The notes under the pieces were generated by a model. That model did not search any database, was not told the DNA's origin, and saw nothing but the letters and a program-made list of their open reading frames with translations. Positions 22,578-35,704 of a stretch of DNA of 64,000 nt are shown piece after piece. Source of the DNA: Heterostelium multicystogenum (lineage: Eukaryota > Evosea > Eumycetozoa > Acytosteliales > Acytosteliaceae); the NCBI GenBank assembly GCA_003667245.1, contig RCNN01000091.1, positions 44,419 to 108,418 of the forward strand, given 5' to 3'. Position 1 is the first letter of the stretch. Every line of letters begins with the position of its first letter. The position numbers and the translations under genes are program-made.

Positions 22578-24760
22578 TCTTTTGTTACTTATCTCTGAGT
22601 ATCTACGAATGGATAAAATTTATATAGGTAAGATTAAGATGTGGATCTTTGTAAACTGTAAACTGAAATTTACTGAACAAAGTTGGTCTATTCCAAAACT
22701 AAACAATCAGAAGGCTTGTTTTGTGTTGTAAAGTGTTGAGTAAATTGTAAAATGACGAATAAAAAACCTTAATATATATCGTTAAAGACAAGTTGTAGTG
22801 CAGTGTGGAGGGACCAAACAGGGGGTCAGAAAGATTGATTCGTTTCGTCAATTTAAGAGAATAATAATAAATTTAAAATATTTTAAATATAAATATCTTT
22901 GAATTTACTAATGAAAGATGACTTTGATAAAATAGATATTATTCTAATTAGTTTGATTGATTGATTGATTGTTGATTGTAGATTGTTGATGGTGATATGT
23001 GGTGTAAAAATGTAAAGAAGCAAAAATAAAAAGATCTAATAACAGATATCCTGTTTTTTCTGTTTGTGAAATGTATTCTTGCAAAGTTGACTGGTCATAT
23101 TAATGTTTGCTTTAAAGTCAAATTTCTACTTTAGTTTGCAACTTGGTCAGTTCCCACGCACTTCAATTGAATTGCAATGACCTCATTGAATATTGACCAT
23201 CAACCTGCATGTCAATGCAACTCCTCCACCCCCATAAAATTGGGGTATAGAACTGTTAACACATCTCTCCTTAAAAATTAAAAACCCAAAAAATCAAACA
23301 AATATCTGAATAAACTATCTCCAAAAATATCCATCCTAATGCTAATAGCATTGGTAAGCTTACCTGAATAAATTGCACACAAATGACAACAATTTGAACT
23401 TTAAACTTGATATTTGTTTATTGTAATAGTATCATTTTGTCACATCATTTCTAAAGCAAACAAACAAATAAACAAATAAACAAATAAATAAACAAACATC
23501 TTATACCTTGATTCATTTCTATTGATACTACATCTTTGGATGAAAAGAATGACAATAGCATAATAGTTGGATTTTTATTTCTATGATAACAATGATAGAT
23601 TTTGTTCAAATTTGGGCAAGAATGAAAGTTGAATTGGATCAAATTTCCCTCAAAATATTACAGATAATGTGCTACCTGCCTTACATATATGAGATAATCT
23701 CATCAAAAGTCAGTTATATATATTATAGCTCTAAAGTAATTTGAGATAAATTATGTCATATATTATTTCTTAGATAATTAGTCATTTGGACTAATTTTTA
23801 AATAGATGTTCTACTCAAAGATCTAGACCTGTCCTGGCTGACCCAAGAAATTTGGATAATTAATTAATGTGAGAACAAAGTTCAACTTGTAATCCAAACA
23901 AATGAAAAACATCGTGACTCATACTTTTGCTTGGTCATATCTAATTTAGCTCAAATCAGGACAAAAGTAAGAAAATTGGAACCTTTGGTTTTGCAAATTA
24001 GTTAGTTTATTTTAAAAAAATACACCTATTGAGTACAGTTCAAATTCGATCAAAAATAATCAATTTATAAGAAATTTGAATTTTTCTAGACAAATTTTTG
24101 AATAAAATGTTAACGGTTAAATGATATTTTGAACATTTTTGTATGGTGCTTTGATATGTGTTGTGTATCCAAAATTTAAAATTTAACAACACTCCCAAAA
24201 CATGTTTGTTTTCACAAATTTAACAATTTTGTTGTTATTTGGTTTTCAAAATTTTAATTTTTTTTGTGATTTTAGCTGTTATTGCACATCAACGATCTTC
24301 ATTTGATTTATTACCATTGTTGTTGTTTTTTTATTAAATTATTATTATTGCTTGTTTTTATTATTATTTATTGGTTGTTGTCGCTGCTGCTTTTGTCCCA
24401 ACTTTGTCACCTGCTGCTTATAGCCATAGCCTGTCGTACTTTGCTATTGCTAATACTGCTACTGCTGCTACAACACATAAATATTAATATTAAAGTATCT
24501 AATTAATTAAAAAGATCCCTCAATTAATTAGTAAATAATCAATAGATTCAGTTGCTGTATATATTTTTACACATTAATTTTTTGGAGTTTCACTGTAAAT
24601 CTGACTAAAAAAACAAAAATCAAATAAGCAAAACACTCAACAAATCACCAAAATCACTCAAATCTTCTCTTTTCTTATTGTTTATACAATTCAATCACCT
24701 TTACTTTTTTTTTTTATACTTTGTATAGATAGATAAATAAATAATAAATAATAAGTAATA
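22578..24760. other. AT-rich intergenic region
   Basis: About 2.2 kb between two divergent genes (PYROXD2 and the ankyrin/PARP gene). It includes a less AT-rich patch (about 23080-23250), a CCCC...GGGG hairpin with the core CCCATAAAATTGGGG near 23230, and a 6-bp-arm palindrome ATGCTAATAGCAT near 23340. A hydrophobic frame near 24282-24506 is low-complexity and not accepted as a gene. Confidence 0.5.
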
Positions 24761-27700
24761 ATGTTGAGAAGAAGTACTTCAACACTAGAAAAGGTAATTT
24801 ACAAGTTATAATCTATATTATAAAAGTCATTAATATAGTATAAATATAACTAATATAATAAATTTATTTAATTTTTAGACAAGATATATTAAAGGATCTT
24901 TCTTGGTTGTTAGACCAGATACTGATAAAGAATTATTTTGGTTAGCTTTGGCCTTGGAAGGTATGACATAATTATTATCGTTATGATTATTACTATTAAG
25001 AATTTCAGAATGGAATTTTTTTAAAATTAAATTCTATCTGGTTTTCCACACTAAAAATTAAAAGGCTAATATGCTAATATAATATAATATATTTAGATGC
25101 CTCATATAGAAATACAGAGATTTATGTCAGATGGCTGAATCAAGTTGAGGGTAATGAGTTAGAGTATACTATGGCTTCAACAGCTCAATCCTGCAAGATT
25201 CCAATCGATTCCATTTTAATTTCGACCAAGTTGTCTTTGCGTGATAAGGATGTCGCAGATGAGGACAAAAGAATTTATAAGATCTCAAAGAGTGAGCTGA
25301 ACAGAGCCAAGTTAGTTGCTGAGGAAGATAGAGAAGAGTCCGAAGACGAGTCAGGGGAGGAAGAAGCCGGCGCACCAGAGGAGACTAAAGAAGAGTCCGA
25401 GGAAGAAGAGTCAGAGGAGGAGCAACCCAAGAAGAGCGTGGTCAAGGAACCAGTCTCACCCAAGAAAGCTCCTGCCAAGACCAAGAAGGCTCCTAGTACC
25501 CCAACCAAAGAGAAGAAAAAGCCTGCCAAAGAAGCTGTAAAGAAGGAAGATAAGAAGTCTAATGGTAAAGAAAAGGCGAAAGAGGATAAAAAGAAACCTA
25601 CCAAGAAAGAGAAAGAGAAGGAGAAAGAGAAGGAGAAGGAAAAAGAAAAAGAAAAAGAGAAGGAAAAGAAATCCAGTAAATCAAAGAAAGAAAAGGAGAA
25701 GGAGAAGGAAAAGGAAAAGGAGAAACCATCAAAGAAGAAATCATCAAAGAAAAAGAAAGACTCAGATTCAGATTCATCCGATTCAGATTCATCATCTTCA
25801 TCGTCTGAGGATGAAAAGCCAACCAAAAAGAAAGCAACTTCCAATGGAAAGAAGAAAGATTCAAAGAAGACAAAGACAACAAAGAAGAAGGTGGAGTCAT
25901 CGGAATCGTCATCAGAGTCATCTTCAGAATCATCGTCTTCAGAGTCAGAGCCCGACAAGAAGAGCAAGAAGAAGAAGACCTCCACTCCAAAGAAGACCGC
26001 CACAAAGAAGAAACTCACAGATAAAAAGAGAAAGAAGAAAGAGTCGTCAGAGTCATCCGAGTCTTCAGAAGAGGATGAGAAGCCCAAGAAGAAGACCAAA
26101 GGAAAAGCCGGTGAGTCTAAGCCAGCAGTCGAAAAGAAGCCAACTAAGGCCGAGCTTAGAGGTCGAAAGAAGAAAGGAAACCCCAACCCAGACATCTTGG
26201 TCGTAAGCACCGACCCCACTTTCGAGTCGACCAGCAATGCCTTTGCAGTTTGTTGTGCAATGTGTACTGCTCGTGAGTCAATCCGTGCCGTTGAAACTAA
26301 CAACATGGTGCTCCTCGAAGATTTGGTAAAACGTACCGACTATCGTTCACTGTTCGTTTGCAGATCTGCTGATGTCCCTCTGACATCACTCCACTATGCG
26401 TTGCCAAAAACAATGTAAAGGCCATCCAAATCATCATGAGCGATGCCAAAGATGACAAAAAGAAGCGTCCCAACATGCCAAGATTCGAGGGTGAATCTGT
26501 TGGTTCATATGACCGTTATACTTACGGACACCATATCCGTGCAGTCAATTCATCAAGAGGTAACCGTGAAGGTAAGGAGTCCTTCCTTCAAGATCGTGAT
26601 TCCTACCATGCATCTGTAAGTTTATCACCCTAATAGCAACAACAACAACAACAACACCAATTCTGTTCAAATCAACTAACAAATCTATTCTTATTTAGCA
26701 TTCCATGGATGAAATTGAGGATATAGTAACGTATGCACTTGGTTTACCAAATTTACAGATGTCCACATTGGAGGAGTTGTTTAAATACAGTAATTACGCC
26801 GAGGATACTGCCCACAACAATATCCATCTTGCCGTGCGTGTCGCAAATATCGAATTGGCCGAGAAGTTGATTCAAACCTTGGTTAAGAGAAATGGATTCG
26901 GTTTCAACTACTTGCACTACGAGTCACTTAGAGCAAGTGGTGCTGATTTCTCTATTACATTCAAATCACCATCTGTCACCAAGAAGCCAATTGGTAATGG
27001 TTATATCACTCCCCTCCACTGCGCCGCTGTCAATCCCAAAGAAAAGTACCTCAAGCAGCTCTTGGAAACATGCTTTGAGCCAAGCAGACCCGACCAAAAT
27101 CAATTCAAACCAATCCACTACGCAGCAGCCTCCACCACCTCAAATTGCTTGAACCTGTTGCTGAGCAAGGGTGTTGAGGTTAATGAGTTTACTACCACTG
27201 GATTGTCACCTTTGATGATCGCCTCCATCAATGGACGTGTACAGAACATCAAGGCATTGATCAAGGCTGCCAAGACCAAGGGAATCGACAACCTTGCCAA
27301 CACTTACAACAAGAAGAAACAAGGTGCATTGCATTTTGCTGCCGAGCACAATCAACTCGGCTCAATCAGAACTCTTTTGGCTGAGGGTGCTGATGTCGAT
27401 GTCGGTGAAAAGATCACCAAATACACACCTTTGATGAAAGCCTGTATGAAGGGTAATCTTGATGCCGTCAAAATTCTTGTTGAGGAAGGTAAGGCCAACA
27501 TTGAGAAGAAGGACAAATACAAGAAGACTCCATTGATGCTGGCCGTTAAGAATGGACACTTGTCCGTTGTCTCCTATCTCCTTCACATGAATGCAGTGTT
27601 GAGTGTTGTCGACTCTACCAAGAACAAATGCCTTCACTACTCTTGTGCATACGGTTGGTTCGAAATTACCAAGTACTTGGTCGAAACATTCAATTTCCCT

Positions 27701-30700
27701 TGGATGACCTCAACGATTGGAAGGTAACACCGCTCTCGGTGTCATTGATGAAGGGTCACTTCCGTATCACCGAGTATCTCATGGAGCACAAGGCAAACGC
27801 CAATGTCGTAGACGAAGACGGTCGTAACATTCTTCTCCAATCGATAAGCGCCGACATCAATGAGTCACTTCTCAACAATGTCCGTTATCTTGTCGATAAC
27901 TGTGGATCATCTGTCAACCATCAAGACAAGGACGGTAAAGCCTCTCTCCACTACTTGGCAAAGAGAACTCACTTCCCACTGACCAATAATTCTACAGACT
28001 CGTTGAACAAGTCTATTGACGAGCGTCTCAATGCAATCACTTTGATCGGTGATATTCTATTGTCCAAGGGAGCAGACATTAATCTCGCAGACAAGAAGGG
28101 ACGTACTCCACTCATGCTCGCATTCGAGGAAGGAAATGTTGCTGCAATCATTTTCTTCTTAAAGCGTGGTGCCTCAATTGCCGGTACCTTCGAGGATAAG
28201 ACCAATATTCTTCACCACCTTCTTGCCATCTACAAATCCTACTGGTGTAGATTCACAGAGGTATACAAGCTTATTCTTGATGCACCCCAACTTCATTCCA
28301 TAGTAGATCAACTCAGCAAGTCTGGTATGACTCCATTGCTCACTCTGGTTAGTACCTACCAGGAAAATAAGCCAACTCACGGAATAAACAAAGAGAACGG
28401 CGAGAGAGATGTCACTCCAGAGCAGCTCGAATCAATCTTTGTCACATTCCTCAAGGAATTCATGGCCAAGGCCAAACCAAACACATCCATCGTTAACCAT
28501 ATTCCAAAGGCACCAGAGGCCGGAGACAAGATGCAAATCGACGGACATCCTGCCGAAAAAGAACATCACGAAGACCATGAAGACCATGAAGACCATGACG
28601 ATGAAGAACATGAAGAGGAAGACGAGAATGACGATGAGGACGAGTATGGTGGTTCAGATGACGGATCAGATTATGACTCTGATGTTAGTGATAACGACAA
28701 TGGCTATTCAATATTCAACAAAAACACCAACAAGAAAAATGATATCCCCAAGGAGACTCTTCGTTCCGTTGTTCACTATGCAGTTCTCACTGGAGTCAAT
28801 GATATCATTAAGGCTATTCTCGACACTAAACCAACCGTTTTAGATTCAGTCGACTCATTGCAAATGACTCCACTCGTACTTGCCATTGAGAAAAAGCTCT
28901 TCAATTGTGCCATCCTTCTTGTGGACAGTGGCGCCAACTTGTCTACCGTCAATAAGAAAAAGCAAACCCCACTCCATTTGGCATGCACTTCCATGGATTT
29001 CCCATTGTTGAGACGTATCATCACAAAGGGAGCAAATGTAAATCTCAAAGACGAAGACGGTGCTACTGCACTTATCATTGCATGCAAGAACAAACACTCC
29101 ATCGGTGATGCCGCTCTGGAGGGTGATGAAAACCCCATCTCCTTATTGTTGAAGAACAAAGCCGATGCAACCATCTGCGACAACAAGAAGAGAACAGCAC
29201 TCCATTACTGCATCAACTACTCGAGATCTGACGCCAACACATCCTTTGAGATCGAAGACTTGCTCATCCGTAGTGGGTGCACCACTCAATGCCGTCGACA
29301 ACCTCGGTCGTACTGCTCTTCACTACTGCTTCATCAAGATGGGTACTGGTAACATCATGAGCAGTGCTGTGTATGATCCAATCCAAACTGTTTCATCACT
29401 CTGCTCACACCCATCAATCAACGTTGATGTCGCTGATATCTTTGGTCGTACACCACTCTTCTATGCTGCCCAACACGGTTCAACTGTATCTGCACTCCAT
29501 TTGCTCCAACGTAAGGCTGCTATCAATCGTGTCGACCAAGATAACAATTCTCCACTTGGTTTCGCACTTCTCTTCAAGCATCCAGATTGCGCAATCACTT
29601 TGATCCAAAAGAATGCCAATGTCTGTAGTACTCTCACTAAATATACAATCTCTACCGTCAGTGTTCCAGTTGGCCAAACACTGGAGCAGTATGAAGAGCT
29701 TCAAAAGGAACAAAACTTTACTAGAAAGCACCACCATCATCATCATGATAAGAGCGGTGAAGAGACTAAATACTACATTGCTGTCAAGAAGAATGACGTT
29801 GAAACAGTGGGTCTCTTCTACCATGTAGTTCAAAACAACTACCAAGGTGTTGCTTTCATTATGTTGGACAGCGGACTCGACACTTTCACTGCTCTTCATG
29901 ACGCCTTCAAGGCTGACAAGTATCAGTTGGCTCTCACCCTCTTGTCGAAGGTCCGTGAGTTAAAGGAGGTTCAATCAACTACTCACCACCAAAATCTCTT
30001 CCACATGATTGGTTTGTATCCAAGTTCTGTAACCAACTGGTCAGAGAGAATTCAACAGAAGCTCCTCAACCTTGGACTGAATCCAAATGTTAAGGACAAC
30101 GAAGGACGTACTCCACTTCACTATGCAGCTGAGAAACACAACACTCAGTTCACTCGTTTCCTTCTTTCCAACAAGTTGGACATTAACCTTCAAGACAAGG
30201 CTGGTTATACTCCTTTATCGTTGGCTTTGATTAAGCATGGTAGAGACACTCACCTCTCCGCTGAGGTCACTCTCTTGCTCCAGAGCTCACCTAACTTGGA
30301 GCTCCTCTTCCCATACAATGAAGACAAGATTACTCCACTTATCTACTCTATCCTAACAAAGCATGACACTCTCTTCAAGTATTTGCTCCCTATCGTCAAG
30401 ATTGACACTCCAGATGCACTTGGTATGACACCATTGATGCATGCAGTTCGCGTCAATAGCGAGAAATATGTTGAGCAAATCCTCTCTCGTAAGCCAAAGC
30501 TCACTGCCCAAGACTCCGACATGAAGAACGTCATTCACCATGTCGTAAACCCAACATCATACGGTTCATATGAGAATGTAGCCTTACTCAACCTTCTTGC
30601 CAAGAGTGGAGCTCCAATTGACGTCCAAGACATTGCCAAGCATACTCCAACTTACTACGCATCACTCCAGGACTCTGGAAAGATGTACAATGCTCTCATT

Positions 30701-32363
30701 GCACTTGGTGCCAAGACCATTCCACAAAACAATCTTCCTACTCGTGAAACCTCGGTCATCTCAACCTGGGACAATACCGTCAACTACGAGGAGGATGTCG
30801 AGAAGTACATCGCCAAAATCAAAGCCAAGAGAGCCGACGAGCCACCCAAATTGCTCCCACCCGTTGTTGACCCATACGCTTCACTTGCTGACAAATGTGA
30901 AGTGTACGTTGATGAAACTGGATTGATCTACGATGTACTCATGACCAAGGTCGACGCCAAATCTGGATTCTACGGAAAGAATAACTTCTATATCCTCCAA
31001 CTACTCATCAACAAGAACAACGACAACTTTATTCTCTTCAATCGTTATGGTAGAATTGGACAGGTTGGAAACTACCAAAAGACCGCATTCAACAAAGAAG
31101 AAGGTATCGCCGAGTTCAATAAGATCTTCAAGGCCAAGTCCGGTGTCGCATTTGCCAAGTTTGATGAGTCTCATCCATTCGTACGTGTCCCAGAGCGTTA
31201 CAACCTGATCACTATCTATCGTCACGACCGTAAGAAACGTGAAATTCTCAAGCCATTTAAGTATGAGAAGTATCCAGCATCCAAACTCCCTGCTGCACTC
31301 CAAGACGTTATGAGACAGTTCTGTGACGTCAAGGCCATCGAGCAGCAATTGAGAGCCTTGAGAATCAACACTGATATTATGCCACTTGGTAGACTCTCAC
31401 ACGAAGTTATCTACAAGGCAATCGCTATCCTTGGCAGGCTCAAGGAGTTGATTGAAACTGAAACCAAGTTGGAAGAAGAGAAGGAAAAGGACTACAAGGC
31501 CATCAACCAAAATGGTGAAGAGCAAGTTGCCCTCTCCAATCAGTTCTACGAGTTGATCCCACACACAGAGTTTGCCACCTACAAGATGGAAGTCCTCTCT
31601 GACCTCAAAAAGGTGAACGCCAAGATGAACTTGCTCGAGAATCTCGACCAATTGGAAGTTGTCTCTAAGATCCTCTTGGCTGCTCATGCCAACAAGAAGA
31701 TGCATCCATTTGACTACTGTCTCAAGGCAGTCGGATGCTCGCTCGAGAAGATTGAAAAGACCTCGCCAGAGTTTGAGGCTCTTCAAAGCTACACCGTCAA
31801 TACCGGTGGCAAATACAAGACCATTGTAAATATATTCCGTCTTCAACGTAAGGATGAAGCCGAACGTTTCACTGCCCGTTCCAAGAACCTCGAAAATCAC
31901 TTCCTCTTGTGGCACGGTAGCAGAACCACCAACTACCTATCCATCCTCTCACAGGGACTCAAGATTGCCGCACCAGAGGCACCAGCCACTGGATACATGT
32001 TTGGTAAGGGTATCTATTTTTCAGACATGTTTGAAAAGTCGATCAACTACTGCAGCTCTTCGGTTAGCGGTGACGAGTTCCTCCTTCTCTCGGAAGTCGC
32101 CCTCGGTAAAATGGCAGAGCTATACGAAGCCACCTACATGGAGGAGCCTCAACCAGGTACCAACAGTACCAAGGGTATTGGTAGAAAAGGACCAGACTTC
32201 TCCAACAGTATCGTTCTCAACAACGGTGTTACTATCCCACTTGGATTACCAATTGATTTCAAACCCGAAAATCCAGAAACAAAACGTCCCATTACAAAAG
32301 AATGAATACATTGTATATGATGTAGCTCAAGTCAGAATGAGATATCTTGTTCAAGTTAAATAA
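24761..32363 (+). CDS. Giant ankyrin-repeat / WGR / PARP protein
   Basis: Poly(ADP-ribose) polymerase of about 2430 residues. Exons 1 and 2 (24761-24793, 24879-24960) and the start of exon 3 (25097) encode an uncharacterised beta-rich module (ELFWLALALED...EIYVRWLNQV). A highly charged Lys/Glu/Ser tract follows (about 25330-26130). After an intron at about 26612-26699 come more than a dozen ankyrin repeats, such as TPLMKACMKGNLDAVKILVE, with a His/Asp/Glu insert near 28560-28680. A WGR domain (FNRYGRIGQVGNYQKTAF) leads to a PARP regulatory helical domain (LPLGRLSHEVIYKAIAIL-like, near 31380). The catalytic domain has LWHGSRTTNYLSILSQGL, FGKGIYFSDMFEKSINYC and NEYIVYDVAQVRMRYL, so the H-Y-E triad is present. 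Frame breaks lie near 26398 and 27694 (one base short) and at 29274 and 32281 (one base extra), mostly in homopolymers. Confidence 0.9.
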
Positions 32364-33585
32364 ATAAACAAATCATCAATTAACATCATTCTTGTTGTTG
32401 TTTTGTTTTGTTTTTAAAGCTTATTTATTCATCTAAATAAACAAACATTCAAACATCACTATCACCTCTTTAAAACAAACCAAATTGCAACCCGATGATC
32501 TTGAACTTATGAGAAGCTTTAATTTAATTTCACGATCTTTGCAAAGGAGATTTCAAAATTTATTTTAAAATGATAATTTTACAATTACAATAATAATAAT
32601 GGTTTAGTTAGACTACTTTCTTTTACACGATATTTGATTTAGATATTGTTACTAATTAGTGATGTTACAAGTAGTTAGTTAGCTAGTTAGTCTTCTATTC
32701 ACATATAAATACAAATAATAATTTAATAAATTCACAACATCGTATTTTAAAATCATCATATTCATTTTCATACTTCACTCTTTAAATATTTGCTCAACAA
32801 ACATCAACTAGCACAAAGACACATAATAATAATAATAAATAACAAATAATAAAAAATACAATACAAATACAAATATTGAACAATATTATTAATAGAAATA
32901 ATAATAATATACACTACATATATTATAATAAAAACCACAGACACCCTAAAATAAATATTACACACTTAATTTATCTGTGTTTGTTTTGTGCTTCTTCACA
33001 TTTATAATATTTTTAAATTAATTTTTAATTTCATATAAATGTTGTTGTTTTTATTGGAGAGGAGTGTTTAGTTAGTAGAGTCCTACTAACTATTGATATA
33101 TAATACTAATATAACATACCAATTAAATATCAAATTCATAATAATAAAAAGAATAATAAGAATAATAAGAATAATAATAATCATAAATAATACTATATCT
33201 CTTCTTTTATTTTTAATCAATAAACCTCACAGCCAACAAACAATAATTATATATTCATTAAAACAAACAAATTAAATAAATATGTTGTTTAGTTATTAAT
33301 GTTATAAGGAATAAAAATAATAGTTGATATATATATAATAAAATTAACCCATACATATACCAACCATAGAATAATCAATCTGACCTCCAACATATTAATA
33401 TTTAACTTCTTAAAAACTAAATTTATAATAATAGATTTTCTATTTAAATCACCACTTTAAATATAGAAAATAGACAATACAGCAAAAGATTATTGGTTCA
33501 CTTTTAGATCTTGTATAGAGAAATAGATAATTAGATATACATATATAGAACAGATTGAAAGATATAAAGATAGTAATAAATATAA
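32364..33585. other. AT-rich intergenic region
   Basis: About 1.2 kb of very AT-rich DNA with AAT/ATA simple repeats (for example AATAATAAG units near 33140-33180). No coding exon or structured element seen. It should hold the PARP 3' UTR and the psrA promoter. Confidence 0.5.
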
Positions 33586-35594
33586 ATGAAAAGTCCCAAA
33601 GTAAATATTGATTTTAACGTTTATTCTAAGATCCAGTTCAAAAAAATAAACAAATAATTAATTGATTATTTTATTTATAATAAAGGAATCAAGTTCAGGA
33701 GTTGCAGGTGCTCCTCTTTCACCTTCAGGAACTAAAGGTATATCGTTAACACCCAAATCAGAGATACCAATAAAAAATAATCCTAGTAATAATCTACGAA
33801 GGAGTGCATCAAGTAGATTCCATGAGAAATCATCTAGTGAATTACAACAGATTCCAGCTTTTAATGGTAGGAATATAAAATTAAAGGTTGAAAATCTGGA
33901 TTGTGTAAACTAATGGAATTGTGTTTATTTTAAAAGAGGTACCACCAGAAGAGAGACCTAATCTGTTGCTAATGAAATTAAAGCAATGTTGCGCTTTATT
34001 TGATTTTTCAGATACTGTATCCGATAGTAAATCAAAGAGTATCAAGAGAGAAGCACTATTACAATGTGTAGATTATCTTTCAAATTCAAAGGAACCTTAC
34101 ACTGAGCAAGTTTATGAAGCTCTCTTTGAAATGATATCTATCAATCTTTTCAGACCACTTCCTCCAAGAATGAATCCCTATGGAGTTATGTATGATCCAG
34201 AAGAGGATGAACCTATTTTAGAACCAGCTTGGATGCATATTCAGATAGTATATGAAATGCTGCTAAGATTTATCGATTCAGCGTTATTTAATACACATAT
34301 AGCCAAAGCATTTGTTGATCAAAAATTCGTTTTACATGTATAGTATTTAAACATTTACATATTAAAAATTATCTAACATATCTTTTTTTTAGTTGTTGGA
34401 TTTGTTTGATAGTGAAGATCCAAGAGAGAGAGATTACCTTAAAACTACTCTTCATAGAATTTATGGAAAGTTTATAGCACTAAGAGGATTTATTAGAACA
34501 GCAATCAAAGATTTGTTTTGTACCTTTGTATACGAGTCATATCAGCATAATGGAGTCTCTGAGATTTTAGAAGTACTGGGAAGGTAAGTTACCATTTTTT
34601 CAAAAATCTGTAACACTAACTAAGTCAAATATTCAATTTAATAATGATAGTATTATAAATGGTTTTGCAGTTCCACTTAAGGATGAACATAAACAGTTTT
34701 TAATTAAAGTATTACTACCACTACATAAGCCAAAGTCTTACTCAGTATATTGTTCACATCTTGGATACTGTATTACCCAATTTATTGAAAAAGAACCATC
34801 ACTCTCAGATATTGTATTCAAGACTATATTAAGAATGTGGCCAGTTGGAAACAGTCAAAAAGAAGTTTTATTCATTTATGAAGTAGAGGATCTGTTAAAC
34901 TCGATTGGAGAGGAACAATTTATGAGAATATATATTCCACTTTTCAAACAAATAACCAAATGTTTCCAGAGTGAACACTTCCAAGTTGCCGAGAGAGCAC
35001 TCTTATTATGGAGTAATGACCATGTGGTTTCTCTTGTATCATCAAAACAATGCCTACCAAATGTCCTTAAATTATTTTATCAGGTTTTATATGAAAACTC
35101 TAATAATCATTGGAATAAGTAAGTTTAATTAAATAATTAATTTATCTATTTTTAACTAATATTTTATAAAGATCAATTAGAAGTTTATCATTCAGCTCAT
35201 TAAAATTATTTATGGATATTGACGCAGAAACATTTAATAAAATAGCTGATCTATATAAAGAAAGGTATGTGTATTCAACCATATATTTCACTACAATTAT
35301 TAATATTTTTTCAAAGAAAAACAAATAAACTTGCAGAAGAAAAGAAACCCCAACAGCCAAGACCAATTACATCCAATATTTTCGGCTGCTTTACCAGAAA
35401 ATGGAGAGAAACCTATTTCTATGATAAGAAGAAAATCATTATTGCCTGTTGATCCTTCTACGATTGCAGCTTTGTCTAACCACAGAAGTTTGGAGGGTCT
35501 TGTACACAGTGGAGATGATGACCACGATGCCGAAGAATCAGAGATGCTCTACGATTCCTCAGAAAGTAAAGTACCTGTTGCTATTAGTCAATAG
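33586..35594 (+). CDS. psrA: PP2A regulatory subunit B56 (B')
   Basis: Targeting subunit of protein phosphatase 2A. In D. discoideum the B56 protein PsrA affects GSK3 signalling and cell-type choice. A tiny first exon (33586-33600, MKSPK) is followed by an intron to about 33686. The next exon ([13 protein letters not shown]) splices at about 33867-33941 to restore [20 protein letters not shown], the conserved B56 core start. HEAT-like repeats follow: [55 protein letters not shown] and [17 protein letters not shown]. The C-terminal region contains KLAEEKK and [20 protein letters not shown]. Further introns lie near 34340-34392, 34585-34648, 35120-35170 and 35264-35320. One extra base between 35349 and 35385 (CCCC or TTTT) disrupts the tail frame. 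It converges on the helicase gene 110 bp downstream. Confidence 0.9.
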
Positions 35595-35704
35595 GTTGGT
35601 TCATAATTGCTCAGATCAAATCAAACAACACATATATTCATTTTTGGTATCAACGAATTTAAGTACTTATAAAATTAATGTATTCTATATTTCGGTCCCT
35701 AAGT

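Noticed and set aside
25275..26306. 343-codon open frame on the minus strand opposite the PARP Lys/Glu/Ser tract
   Set aside because: It is the mirror of AAG/GAA/TCA repeats (reads as Phe/Ser/Leu runs) and has no independent domain; the plus-strand frame joins conserved PARP exons.
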